From Rhodospirillaceae bacterium (GTDB lineage Bacteria > Pseudomonadota > Alphaproteobacteria > Thalassobaculales > Thalassobaculaceae), in NCBI GenBank assembly GCA_002722775.1, contig PBMU01000104.1, positions 1-50,435 of the forward strand: a stretch of 50,435 nt of DNA, given 5' to 3'. A model generated the notes under the pieces. The model had not been told where the DNA came from. It did no database searches and saw only the letters and a program-made list of their open reading frames with translations. Position 1 is the stretch's first letter. Every line of letters begins with the position of its first letter. Below are positions 40,003 to 50,026 of this stretch, piece after piece. The position numbers and the translations under genes are program-made.

Positions 40003-41267
40003 TCAGGTTCTAAAACGTATGGTATCGCGAGGCAGGGCGAAGACCATGGTATTACTCAACAGCATGGTCGCGCCTAACAGATAGAACACAGCAACGAGCC
40101 CGAACGTATCAGCGACTAAGCCCCCGACTACAGGCATTAATATGCTGAATGCGCTCTGGGTCCCGAACATTAGGCTCGTCGCTGAGCCGGCCATGTGCGG
40201 GGGCACAAGATCCATCACCCAACTCTGAACCACAGGGCGTATGGCGAACAAAGCGAAGCCTAACAGCGAGATCCCGAAAACGAATGCGAGGCCGCTACCA
40301 AGGAAATTGAGTGAGAAAATGATTAATGTCGAGGCGGTGAGACCGGCCATCACCACCGAGCGGCGCCCGGCTCGATCGGACCAAATGCCCGCGAGTGGCG
40401 TTGCGATCACGCCTCCAACTTGAAGGACGGCCAATGTCAACCCGATCGTAGCAGGCCCAGCGCCTGCCACATTTACAAGATAGAGAGGTAGAAACATGAT
40501 GAGTCCATTCTGGGTCATGCTCCGCAAGGCACTCATCGTGCAGATTGAAAGCACGACTCGGTCCCGCAGAACAGCGAGCAACCCTTGAGCATATTCCGTG
40601 ATACCTAGACCGCGGGACTGGCTGGCCAACACGGCGGCGGGCGCGTTTGGACGCAACATGGCTCCGATTAGAGCGGCTATAACTATGGCCGGCAGGGCGG
40701 CCAAAAGCGCGGTGTTACGCCAATCGAACGTGAGCAGCATCATTCCGGCTGCGAGCGGGGCAAGCATGTCGCCGAGGCTTGCCCCAAGTGCATGGATAGA
40801 TAATGCATAGCCCCGAGTCTTGGCGAACTGCTCAGAGAGATAGGACAGTGCGGGCGGATGCCAAAGATTGGTTGCGGTGCTCATGACCGCGACCACCGCA
40901 ACCAACAATCAGATAGCGTAGGTATCCAGCCAGTGGCTAAAGCCGCTCAGAGCGGCGAGGGCAGCCGCACCGGCAACAACCTAAATTACCTGAAACAAGA
41001 CATGGCGCCCGGTGAGATCAACTAGTGGTCCGCTACCGACGTTGGCCATGAACGAACTCAAATGCATCACGCTGACCAGCATACCCGCCTGAGTGTAGTT
41101 CAGTCCCAGAGTGTCGGTGATGTAGGGGAGCAATATTTAGAAAGTGGTACCAATCCAATGAGTGGCAGCGTGGCCAAGACCCACGAGTGCAATTGGCGCG
41201 TTTTCACGCAAACTCAACCCGGTAAGTTTCTCAGAAAGCGTCAAGACTTGTACCTGTCGACAATGCA
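40003..41267 (-). pseudogene. MFS transporter with three in-frame stop codons in the N-terminal third
   Basis: ORF 40003-40908 is an MFS C-terminal portion (GIWSDRAGRRSVVMAGL). Upstream in the same frame: LTGLSLRENAPIALVGLGHAATHWIGTTF*ILLPYITDTLGLNYTQAGMLVSVMHLSSFMANVGSGPLVDLTGRHVLFQVI*VVAGAAALAALSGFSHWLDTYAI*LLVAVVAVM. Stops are TAA 41137-41139, TAG 40981-40983, TGA 40909-40911. Confidence 0.88.
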
Positions 41268-41322
41268 CAGGGAAATGCTCTTATAGACGGGATGGACGGA
41301 AACGGCGATTGTTAGCCCCACT

Positions 41323-41943
41323 ATGTTGGAATTTCTTCACGCCGTATTGTCTCTGCCGGGTAGTGAGGTGGTAGCGCTGATCGTTATGATCGCTGTCGGT
41401 GTGTTGATTGGAGCTTATACTTTGATCACTGGGGTTCCACCCATGCCGACCAGCCGCCATGTGGTTCCGGTGTTGTTGGACTGGATCTCTGAGGGCGGCC
41501 GGCCACGTCTCGCCTACGATCTCGGATGCGGTTGGGGTCGGATCGCCTTCGCGCTGGCCTCTCAGTTTCCCGAAACCAAGGTGGTCGGAATCGAACTGTC
41601 ACCGGTTCCTTGGCTATTCTGTCGCCTCAGGCTGTTGGTCCAGCGGCGCCCGAACCTCGAGATCCGCCGCGGTGACTTCCTTAAAATGCCCCTCGGGGAC
41701 GCGGACCTTGTGTTCTGCTATCTGATGATCAAAGCGATGCGGCGTTTGCAGATGAAACTCGATACAGAAGCGGCTCCGGGTGCCATCGTGATTTCCAACA
41801 GTTTTGCCTTCCCAGACTGGCGTCCTCAGCGTGTCGAAATAGTGTCGATGGGCATGTCCACTTGGCTTTACCTCTACCGGGTCCCAACTGATGGCTTGTT
41901 CCGTGAGGAACGAGAGACCGAACCTCCGGAACGCATCACTTAG
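41323..41943 (+). CDS. class I SAM-dependent methyltransferase with N-terminal TM segment
   Basis: YDLGCGWGRIAFALASQFPETKVVGIELSPVPW, GDFLKMPLGDADLVFCYL. Hydrophobic N-terminus. Confidence 0.85.
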   Translation: MLEFLHAVLSLPGSEVVALIVMIAVGVLIGAYTLITGVPPMPTSRHVVPVLLDWISEGGRPRLAYDLGCGWGRIAFALASQFPETKVVGIELSPVPWLFCRLRLLVQRRPNLEIRRGDFLKMPLGDADLVFCYLMIKAMRRLQMKLDTEAAPGAIVISNSFAFPDWRPQRVEIVSMGMSTWLYLYRVPTDGLFREERETEPPERIT

Positions 41944-42188
41944 ACAGCCCGGTGCCCTCAGGATAGTTTGAGCGTTTTCTGGATTTTGTTATATTCCTAC
42001 TGTTCTTAGTCCAAGGCCCTTCGGGTGGGTTCTACACAGCGCATCGACTGTGAGGCTAGCTCGGCCCAGTCTTGTAAAGCGCCGCGCAGGAGCAGGACGT
42101 TAGAGCGGTTGGATACACAACCCAATGAAATGAAGGGCTCCAATCACCACGTCCTGCCATAAACAAACGAGCATAGCTGGATAGCGTT

Positions 42189-42911
42189 TTAGCCGAACCG
42201 ACGGGGTTTGAGCCCCATTTGGAACCAGGAAATGAAACCATACATATCAAAGACCGGCAAGCGCGTCCGGTCGGCAATCACGGCAGAGTAAGGCGTCATG
42301 TTGGTGCATTCGAGCAAGATTGCGCCAATATTTGGATGGCGATGGAGTAGTGTGTCGGTAGCTTGCAGAAGGTCGCGTTCCGCAGCGTCCACGTCCAGAC
42401 GTTCTTTATTGCCGAGTAGGACGCGAGTGAACTCCCCACCCAGTTCGTCAGTGCCGACCACCGGCGCGTCGAGTGGTACGCCGGCGGCCTCCAAGTGCTG
42501 TTCAGTCAACGATTCAGCCGAAATTGTTAGTACCCCGACCCGTCTTGCAGGCGGTAACATGGCTTGGATCATTGGGTATTGCATTAGGGAAGACGTAGCC
42601 ACCGGGACCCCGACTGTGTCGGCGAGATCGGACTGAATCAAAGAGAGAAAGCCACAATTGGTTGTGATTCCGTCACAACCAATTGCCACCAGATCCCGCG
42701 CGGCATCTAAAAAAGCGTTTCCAAGACCCGATGCACGCTGTCGCACAACACGTTCCGGGCTGGCTCCTAGAACCACACGATAGTGCACTGGAAACGGCCA
42801 GGTTCCGGCGTTTCCTATGTCGCCGGGGATACGGGGGAACCGGGCATCTAACATTAGAACACCGATGCTGGCCCCGTAGACCGCTTTGCCACCCTTCGCG
42901 ATGCGTGTCAT
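42189..42911 (-). CDS. aspartate/glutamate racemase family protein
   Basis: GCDGITTNCGFLSLIQSDLAD and GAILLECTNMTPYSAVIADRTRLPVFDMY (paired Cys of the racemase superfamily). Confidence 0.85.
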   Translation of the reverse strand: MTRIAKGGKAVYGASIGVLMLDARFPRIPGDIGNAGTWPFPVHYRVVLGASPERVVRQRASGLGNAFLDAARDLVAIGCDGITTNCGFLSLIQSDLADTVGVPVATSSLMQYPMIQAMLPPARRVGVLTISAESLTEQHLEAAGVPLDAPVVGTDELGGEFTRVLLGNKERLDVDAAERDLLQATDTLLHRHPNIGAILLECTNMTPYSAVIADRTRLPVFDMYGFISWFQMGLKPRRFG

Positions 42912-43039
42912 TGAGGATCCTCCCATCCTAAGTTTGACGTATCAACGGTGCCGAAACCAGACCCAGCGCGCAACGTCGCCTTTCAACGCGGCTGAATTAT
43001 GGCTTATGATGTTTCTGGGCTAGCGTACCGGAGGTAGTG

Positions 43040-44281
43040 ATGCCGGGAATTAATCCAGACCGCCTCTTGCGAGATTTGCGTGACTTGCGGGGGATCGGAG
43101 CCCAGGGAACGGGCGTTGTTCGTCCGGCGTTTAGTGAAGCGGACATGGAAGCTCGCCGATGGCTCAAGACACGTTTCGAGAACGCAGACCTGGAAACCAC
43201 ACTGGATGGAGTGGGTAATGTGGTGGGTCGCTCGCGCAAGAGTGGGCCAGCACTGGTCATAGGTTCTCACTCGGATACCCAGCCAGAGGGTGGTTGGCTC
43301 GACGGCGCACTCGGCGTCATCTACGGGCTTGAAGTGGCACGCGCATGCGCCGAGGATCCCGCCACCGCCGATCTCGCGATCGATGCTGTCTCCTGGCAAG
43401 ATGAGGAAGGCAATTTTCTTGGCTGTATAGGCAGCCGGTCTTGGTGTGGTGTACTAACACCCGAGGACGAGGCGGCAGCTAAGGGCCGGGACGGGGAAAG
43501 TCTGGCCGACGCACTTCAACGCGTGGGGCTCGCGGGTGTGCCGCGCCTGTCCGTTGAGGAAGAACGCCATATCGGCTACCTAGAGGCTCACATCGAACAG
43601 GGCGCCTATCTTGAGGACGCGGGGGAACAAATCGGTGTGGTAACCGCGATCGTCGGCATTCGAGGCATGACTATCACCTTTACTGGCGAACAGAATCATG
43701 CGGGAACCACCACCATGGCTCGCCGGCGTGACGCCTCCGCCGGACTATACGAGATGGCACATCGGATAAACCAGGAGTTTGTGGAAATCACTGATGAGTG
43801 CACTGTCTGGACCATGGGCAACGCGGTGATTGAGCCGGGCGCGCCATCCATCGTACCGGGACGAGCCGTGTTGACTTTGCAGTTCCGTGACCAAGATGAC
43901 GCACTTCTTGATCGGCTTCAGGCGCGGGTTCAAGAGATAGGCACCGAGATCGCCACGCGTGGCAAGATCAAAGTAGATGTCCGTTCGAATCGGGCGCCCG
44001 TCCGCCCTTCAAAGATGAATGTAGATTTTCAGGCTCATATCCATCGGGCGGCCGAAGAAACGGCGCCAGGACGCTGGAGGCGCATGCCTAGTGCGGCGGG
44101 CCATGATCCCATGGTGATCCACCATCGTCTCCCTTGCGCCATGCTGTTCATACCCTCAATTAAAGGGATCAGTCACGACTTTGCTGAGGACAGCCATGAA
44201 GCGGACATTGTGGCCGGCTGTCAGGTTCTCGCAGATGCAGCAGCCTCAATACTTAGGGGATCCCGGTGGAGGGCTAGTTGA
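43040..44281 (+). CDS. Zn-dependent M20 hydrolase (allantoate amidohydrolase / N-carbamoyl-L-amino-acid hydrolase family)
   Basis: GNVVGRSRKSGPALVIGSHSDTQPEGGWLDGALGVIYGLEVA, WQDEEGNFLGCIGSRSWCG, HIEQGAYLEDAGEQIGVVTAIVGIRGMTITFTGEQNHAGTTTMARRRDA. Confidence 0.93.
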   Translation: MPGINPDRLLRDLRDLRGIGAQGTGVVRPAFSEADMEARRWLKTRFENADLETTLDGVGNVVGRSRKSGPALVIGSHSDTQPEGGWLDGALGVIYGLEVARACAEDPATADLAIDAVSWQDEEGNFLGCIGSRSWCGVLTPEDEAAAKGRDGESLADALQRVGLAGVPRLSVEEERHIGYLEAHIEQGAYLEDAGEQIGVVTAIVGIRGMTITFTGEQNHAGTTTMARRRDASAGLYEMAHRINQEFVEITDECTVWTMGNAVIEPGAPSIVPGRAVLTLQFRDQDDALLDRLQARVQEIGTEIATRGKIKVDVRSNRAPVRPSKMNVDFQAHIHRAAEETAPGRWRRMPSAAGHDPMVIHHRLPCAMLFIPSIKGISHDFAEDSHEADIVAGCQVLADAAASILRGSRWRAS

Positions 44282-44287
44282 ATCTAG

Positions 44288-45082
44288 ATGGAAGAGACCG
44301 AGATCCAAGCTGCCGCCGAGTTTCTGGCCAGATCCCGTATAGGCGGCCCGCCAACGCCGTCACCGCCACCGCATCTAACTCCCGAAAATGAACGCGAGGG
44401 ATACGCGATTCAGGATGCGCTGCACAGCGTGCTTGCTGGCGCAGGGGGCGGTCGGTTGTCGGGCCACAAGATCGGTTGCACAACGGCTGTGATGCAAGAG
44501 TTTTTGTCGATCGACCATCCCTGCGCCGGATGCGTTTTCGAAACCACGGTTTTTAAAGGCGCGGTAGAATTACCCCTCTCGCGCTTTCACCGAATAGGTG
44601 TCGAATGCGAGATCGCCGCGCGTCTGGGAGCCGATATGCTTGGAGCCAGGGGACCCTACACGCGGGAAAGTGTAACTGACGCTGTTACCGCTTGCATGGG
44701 TGCTATCGAACTGGTGGACGATCGGTACGAAAACTACTCCGCCTTAGCCGCTCCGGTGCTGATTGCCGATGATTTTTTTAACGCGGGTGTTGTTCTAGGT
44801 GATGAAAATCAGCAATGGCGTGCGCTGGATCTTGCGAATGTTTGTGGCGTTCTCAAGATCGACGGGACCGAGCGCGCGTCAGGTTTGGGATCGGACATTT
44901 TAGGCCATCCGATGGAGGCGTTGGCCTGGCTTGCTAATCACCGCGCTGGAATCGGTCGTCCACTAAGATCCGGAGATTTCGTGTTGCTTGGCAGTGTCGT
45001 CCAGACCGTGTTCTTCGATGCGCCGGCCCATGTGGCGATTGAGCTAGAGGGGTTAAGTTGCGCCGAAGTCCGCTTTACCTGA
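44288..45082 (+). CDS. 2-keto-4-pentenoate hydratase / FAH-superfamily protein
   Basis: LSGHKIGCTTAVMQEFLSIDHPCAGCVFETTVF, VECEIAARLGADM, CMGAIELVDDRYENY. Confidence 0.88.
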   Translation: MEETEIQAAAEFLARSRIGGPPTPSPPPHLTPENEREGYAIQDALHSVLAGAGGGRLSGHKIGCTTAVMQEFLSIDHPCAGCVFETTVFKGAVELPLSRFHRIGVECEIAARLGADMLGARGPYTRESVTDAVTACMGAIELVDDRYENYSALAAPVLIADDFFNAGVVLGDENQQWRALDLANVCGVLKIDGTERASGLGSDILGHPMEALAWLANHRAGIGRPLRSGDFVLLGSVVQTVFFDAPAHVAIELEGLSCAEVRFT

Positions 45083-45244
45083 CAGACACATTTCCGGAAG
45101 ACGCGTGACAGCCATTTTGAAGTTCGAATGGTTGCATTCATCACCAGAGTTTGGATTAACGCCGAATGGTACAGGCAACTTCTGTTATGTTGATCAAGAA
45201 ATCCAAGGCATGGAGTGGCGACCACCTGCTCAACAGCCCGTCTC

Positions 45245-45625
45245 TTATCCCACCTGGATGACATCAACCTTGTTCGCATAAAAAGCGACAAGATTTCTTA
45301 CAGCCATTGCCTCATCGAAAGGCGTCTCGTAGGCCCAGATCGTGTTTTTTGCCACTTTGTCCCCGACTGTAACGGTCCAGTACGACGCATTGCCCTTAAA
45401 AGGACAATGTGTAGATCGGCCCGTTCGACGGGCCAGGTCCATACGAACGTCAACTTGTGGGAGATAGTAAACGGGCGGGAAGTCCTCTTCCTGCAGCATA
45501 ATTGCATTAGTGCTATCGGCAACAAGGACGCTGTTAAGTATGACACGTACCCGCGATGAGGTGGGGGCGTAGTGCATGCGGCGGTCGGGCTGCCGCGTGA
45601 AACCAGGGGCTGGATTGGTGGACAT
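45245..45625 (-). CDS. DUF427 family protein
   Basis: RVRVILNSVLVADSTNAIMLQEEDFPPVYYLPQVDVRMDLARRTGRSTHCPFKGNASYWTVTVGDKVAKNTIWAYETPFDEA. ATG at 45625 preferred. Confidence 0.88.
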   Translation of the reverse strand: MSTNPAPGFTRQPDRRMHYAPTSSRVRVILNSVLVADSTNAIMLQEEDFPPVYYLPQVDVRMDLARRTGRSTHCPFKGNASYWTVTVGDKVAKNTIWAYETPFDEAMAVRNLVAFYANKVDVIQVG

Positions 45626-45845
45626 GATTGTATCCTCAGGTCGTGGTTGTGTCAGAGGCGCGCACCGCCCCACATGATCCCTATTGTTTCGGCAGAGTTC
45701 CCGGCACCACAGGTACAGTCTGGTCCAGCACCTCATCATTCCACATCAGTTTTCAGGGTAATCGCGTCACTCATCGAGGATACAACACAGGATACGGGAA
45801 GACTGCCGAGCTTTAAACACAAACAAAACATTTGGTGGTCTTGGT

Positions 45846-47000
45846 CTAAACCCGCTGTTCATTGGCTAATTCGAGCTCCAAAGCATCGAAGAAGGTGTCG
45901 ACGTCTTTGATATCGTTGAACAGATAGGGACTAACTCGGATCGCTCCAGCACGCAGACTCACGTACACTTTTCGGTCTGCGAGACGGCTCACGAGCCCCT
46001 GGGATAAGGGTTGCTTTGGCCAAAGGCCGATGAAATGACCAACTCTGCAGTTTACTGGCGGCACCCAAAACGCCATCGCCTCCGCCTGCGCGGCGATCCG
46101 ATCCGTCAAGCGACGCAAGCTGTCCTGTATCGCGTGAACCCGCCAGTTTTGGATCTGTGTCAGCGCTGTCTTACTCATCGGAAGGTGAATCATACTGTCA
46201 GCCGCACCCATGTCGAACCGTTTGGCCCCCGATACGTACTCGTCGGAGTAACCGGATGAGATTTCCATCGACGGCGCATTGTCGCGCCCTTGGTGGTTGT
46301 TCTCCAGAGGTTCGCCGTCTTGGCGATGTGGCGCCACATACATAAAGCCCATCATGTCGGGGCAGAGCAGCCATTTGTACGCTGAGACGATAAGATAGTC
46401 GGGCTGGATCGTTTTGACATCCGTGGGCAGGGCCCCGACCGATTGGGTGGCGTCGACTATTAAAGGCACGTTGAGTTCTCGACACCGCGCGCCGATCACG
46501 ACGAGGTCAAGGTAGGAACCATCGGTCCAGTGGCAATTAGGCAGCGCGACCAGCCCTGTCTTCGGACCAAGAATTTCAAGCACAGCGGCGGTCCAGTCGA
46601 AATCGGAGGGGCGAAGCACCACGCGAAGAAGGGCATCGTCGCGGCCAGCAACCTTCTGCCAGGCGTAGTAGTTAGACGGAAACTGGCAGTCCAGAAGTAC
46701 GATTTCCTGGCCGCGTGGAACCGAAAGGTTTTTCGCCGCGATGGCAACGGCATAGCTGGTGGAAAATGTGATAGCTATGTCGGAAGCGGTCGCTCCCACC
46801 ATGCTTCCGAACAGATTCCGGCACTCTTCCATTTCTGTGGCCACGTAGGCCCGGTCCGGATCCCAGGGATTAGCTTTGCGCGCCACACCTCGTCGGCCGG
46901 CCGCGGCACTTTCCAGTAAGCATGGCGACTGGGCGGCGCAATTTAGGTAGACGAGATCGTCAGGAATATCGAAAAGATGCTTCTGATTTTCGAGAATCAT
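45846..47000 (-). CDS. aminotransferase class V-fold PLP-dependent enzyme (kynureninase-like)
   Basis: DIPDDLVYLNCAAQSPCLLESA, LIVDATQSVGALPTDVKTIQPDYLIVSAYKWLLCPDMMGFMYV (Schiff-base Lys). Confidence 0.92.
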   Translation of the reverse strand: MILENQKHLFDIPDDLVYLNCAAQSPCLLESAAAGRRGVARKANPWDPDRAYVATEMEECRNLFGSMVGATASDIAITFSTSYAVAIAAKNLSVPRGQEIVLLDCQFPSNYYAWQKVAGRDDALLRVVLRPSDFDWTAAVLEILGPKTGLVALPNCHWTDGSYLDLVVIGARCRELNVPLIVDATQSVGALPTDVKTIQPDYLIVSAYKWLLCPDMMGFMYVAPHRQDGEPLENNHQGRDNAPSMEISSGYSDEYVSGAKRFDMGAADSMIHLPMSKTALTQIQNWRVHAIQDSLRRLTDRIAAQAEAMAFWVPPVNCRVGHFIGLWPKQPLSQGLVSRLADRKVYVSLRAGAIRVSPYLFNDIKDVDTFFDALELELANEQRV

Positions 47001-47622
47001 GGAGCCGCCTCTGGCCGGGTTGTGAACCGAGATTTTAACCTAAAATCCTTGGATGCGAAGGCTTTGTGGAATCTGATTTGGATAAATGCGCAAACAATAC
47101 AGGATTGATAGCAGGCCTAAATCAGCGGGGATCGATAGACGGCAAGCCACTGATAGCCTTCGGATAATACATCACCTGCGTTCGACCTACCGCGCTCTTG
47201 ATATTAAATGTGTGATTCTCCAGAGAAGGGAACGACATTGTTGTCAGCGAATCTAAATTGGCCTGCGGGGCAACCATTCCCGAAGACCGTTCCGTTTGCA
47301 CAGGCGGCTATGTGGTTGAATTATTGATCCCTTGCTGTGTTACAAAAAATCGGATTTTGTTGACGCTTGCCGAGTTTTCAGAGGACGCTGAGACACGGCG
47401 TTAATTCGTTGATTTATCCGAGCGCTTACGGATTGAAACCGTAAAGCATTGGTTTAGATATTGCCGTGTTCATAGAATTCGATCGCGCCTGCCGCATTGG
47501 TAAGAGACAATCACTGACTCGAAAGGACTACTCCTTTTCTGGAAATTTCCCGCGAACACAATGCCAGGCTGCTGTTCTAATATCTCGCTAGGCGTGATGC
47601 GTGCCGGAACGAAAGTTAGAGA

Positions 47623-48066
47623 ATGTTAAACTTGATTAAACTGTTATTACCGGCTTTGTTTCCATCCTGGCGATTCTTTGATGTAATCGCGCCGTCCCCG
47701 CGAGTTGAACACGTTCTTATCGACGATCCTAAGGATGAGGGTGAGAACTGGCAGGAAAGCCGCCCGACACCCCAGTACATCGTTCCGCTGGACTGTTTTA
47801 AAGCGTTTTTCTGGAACGCAGGGTGGAATGAAACGCTTTACATGTCTACTTGTGCAGAGCGGCTGGTCCAGAACCCAATGGAGTTGAACCGGCGGGAAAT
47901 CCGGCGACGCATCCGGGCGGGCCTACTGCGCAAAAATGGCGATCACGCAACGCCTAGATATTTTCGGTTCCGGTTGATTTTTGTCAGTCGTCAAGGAGGT
48001 ATGCTGCGGCGCGACATCGCGTTTGTTTCCCCGGCATATCTGTGTATCGATCCACTCGACCAATGA
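47623..48066 (+). CDS. conserved-looking small protein coupled to HTTM-like gene
   Basis: 147 aa, FPSWRFFDVIAPSPRVEHVLI...FWNAGWNETLYMSTCAERLVQNPMELNRREIRRRI. Stop overlaps the next start (ATGA at 48063). Confidence 0.7.
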   Translation: MLNLIKLLLPALFPSWRFFDVIAPSPRVEHVLIDDPKDEGENWQESRPTPQYIVPLDCFKAFFWNAGWNETLYMSTCAERLVQNPMELNRREIRRRIRAGLLRKNGDHATPRYFRFRLIFVSRQGGMLRRDIAFVSPAYLCIDPLDQ

Positions 48067-48758
48067 GTGTAGAAGCCGCCATCAGGTTGACAGAAATCCT
48101 ACTGTCGATCGCGCTGATCCAACAGAGCCTGGAGCATATCTTTGGTTTACCTGATGAGCGCGGCCATTATCTAGTTCGCTTGTTCCTAGCCGCGCTGCTT
48201 ATCTCAGGCATCCAGTCGCAATGGGTTTGCGTCGCCCTATTTGTTAATGCTCTGTTCATCCTTAAACGTTTCCAGGGGCCCTATAATGGCGGTAGCGACC
48301 TATTGAGCCTTTTAATGATTTTTTGCTTGAGCCTCGCTCACATGATGCCAAGCTCATTATGGCAAGAATATGTGTTCGGTTATCTAGCGCTTCAGGTGAC
48401 TTTCTCCTATTTCAAGTCTGGCTGGTCAAAGGTGATTCAGAGGGACTGGCGCAGTGGACGCGCACTCGAAGACGTCTTCGCATTCTCGGCCTATCCGGCA
48501 AGCGAGGTCATTCGGACTTGGGCAGCGTGGCCAAGGCTTTTGTGCGCTATGTCGTGGGCTGTGATTCTGTTCGAGTTGCTATTTCCATTGGCATTTATCA
48601 CACGGTCCGCGTTAATCGCGGGCCTAACCATTGCGCTGTCGTTCCATGTTGCCAATTTTTATCTTTTCGGATTTAACCGGTTCGTCTGGGTCTGGGTTGC
48701 GGCTTTCCCATCCCTTTTGTGGCTGCAGGCTCGGTTAAATCCACTAGCCTGGATCTAG
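48063..48758 (+). CDS. HTTM-like (vitamin K-dependent gamma-carboxylase-like) membrane protein
   Basis: Multiple hydrophobic segments with YFKSGWSKVIQRDWRSGRALEDVF, the pattern seen in bacterial HTTM proteins. ATG at 48063. Confidence 0.65.
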   Translation: MSVEAAIRLTEILLSIALIQQSLEHIFGLPDERGHYLVRLFLAALLISGIQSQWVCVALFVNALFILKRFQGPYNGGSDLLSLLMIFCLSLAHMMPSSLWQEYVFGYLALQVTFSYFKSGWSKVIQRDWRSGRALEDVFAFSAYPASEVIRTWAAWPRLLCAMSWAVILFELLFPLAFITRSALIAGLTIALSFHVANFYLFGFNRFVWVWVAAFPSLLWLQARLNPLAWI

Positions 48759-48826
48759 ATGTTGCGATCAGTCTCGCGGCTGGCCGGTCACGGTTGACTA
48801 GTAAACCTCTTAGTGTTCCTGGTGCT

Positions 48827-50026
48827 TTAGGAGAAGTTTGCCATAGCTGCTGGAAATTCGATAATTTCAACACCTGGTGGTGGCGCGAGTGGCAGAGTGA
48901 ACTCCTCCGGGAAAGACGACACCAAAGGTGGCCCCGGCAAACGCCAACCTTGTACATCTGCTGTGCGTTCGAATATCTCGTTAGCAGCGGCGCAAAGTTC
49001 CGCCAAGCTATTGCGCACGAAGTGAAAACCATACCGTGCTATGACCTTTTTTACTGCCAATGTTGAGTATAGTCCTTTGGCGACGGCAACATCGCGTGGA
49101 ACGCGTTGGCCCTGCGGGCCGACAATGTGTTGCATCATCGCGAAGCTTGGTTTTTCAAGCGGGCCTAGTGTGGATAGCGCATTACATCGCGCCATTGGTA
49201 CGCCGAATGCGGAGGCGAACCCAACCGGTCCAGAGGGTGTGAGTTCCAGAAAATATCTGGCCCGGCTGACCGCGTATGCGTGCAGTAAGACGCTTTCGTT
49301 CTCACCGCTGATATCCACGAAACCAGGTCTCGCAGGGATCGGTGTCATTCCCGGGTGACCAATTCGCACAACTTGGCCATCTTGTTGTTGGATGATATGG
49401 TCGATGATTGCTTCGGGATTTTCGGCTTTTAGATCTCGATCAATTTGAGCGTCAGAATCTCGATATCCCGCTTCTCTATAGTGCAAGACGCAGAACCAAC
49501 GGTGTTTATTCACACCCGCCCGCAACAATTGTTCATGCAATGGTCCAGCCCGGCCCGACGGCACTGCAAAACGGGCGAAAGGGGCCAACCCGCGCAAACC
49601 ATCAAAATCCATAATCGACGGGGTCAGTACTAAATCCGGTTCGGCCGACAAGGAATGGAACCAGAATTTGTCGCGAGGCCGAACCGGTCGTCCACCCATG
49701 TAGTCGAAATAGTCTATTGGAATACCGTTTGAACCTTCTGACTTCCATGCCCAGGAAATGTAGGGATTCAATTCAATAATTGGATCCTTATAAGGCCGGT
49801 CTGGCCGGTAGTAGACGATCAACCTAGAATTCCGAAACCTAAGTCGAACAGTGGCCGCAAACAGATTACGGTAAATGAAATCACCTAGCGTGCGGTCTAA
49901 TAGCATCGCGAAAATGGTAAACGGTCTATTGGTTAGAAGAACCCTTTTGCGGGGGTCGTATTCCAGAGACTGGTAGTTTTTTGTGTCTTTAAGACCACGC
50001 AAATCCGGCAAATCTTCTGGATTCAT
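48827..50026 (-). CDS. putative glycosyltransferase, TIGR04372-like
   Basis: HRWFCVLHYREAGYRDSDAQ...IIDHIIQQQDGQVVRIGHPGMTPIPARPGFVDISG...ARYFLELTPSGPVGFASAFGVPMARCNAL. Confidence 0.65.
   Translation of the reverse strand: MNPEDLPDLRGLKDTKNYQSLEYDPRKRVLLTNRPFTIFAMLLDRTLGDFIYRNLFAATVRLRFRNSRLIVYYRPDRPYKDPIIELNPYISWAWKSEGSNGIPIDYFDYMGGRPVRPRDKFWFHSLSAEPDLVLTPSIMDFDGLRGLAPFARFAVPSGRAGPLHEQLLRAGVNKHRWFCVLHYREAGYRDSDAQIDRDLKAENPEAIIDHIIQQQDGQVVRIGHPGMTPIPARPGFVDISGENESVLLHAYAVSRARYFLELTPSGPVGFASAFGVPMARCNALSTLGPLEKPSFAMMQHIVGPQGQRVPRDVAVAKGLYSTLAVKKVIARYGFHFVRNSLAELCAAANEIFERTADVQGWRLPGPPLVSSFPEEFTLPLAPPPGVEIIEFPAAMANFS

Noticed and set aside
40909-41139. Stop-codon recoding or readthrough in the MFS gene
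   Set aside because: All three stop types occur and each is used as a normal terminator elsewhere in the window; decay is simpler.
47400-47470. CRISPR-like string GATTGAAACCGTAAAGC in the 47 kb intergenic region
   Set aside because: Occurs once, with no repeated units or spacers nearby. No CRISPR array seen anywhere in the window.
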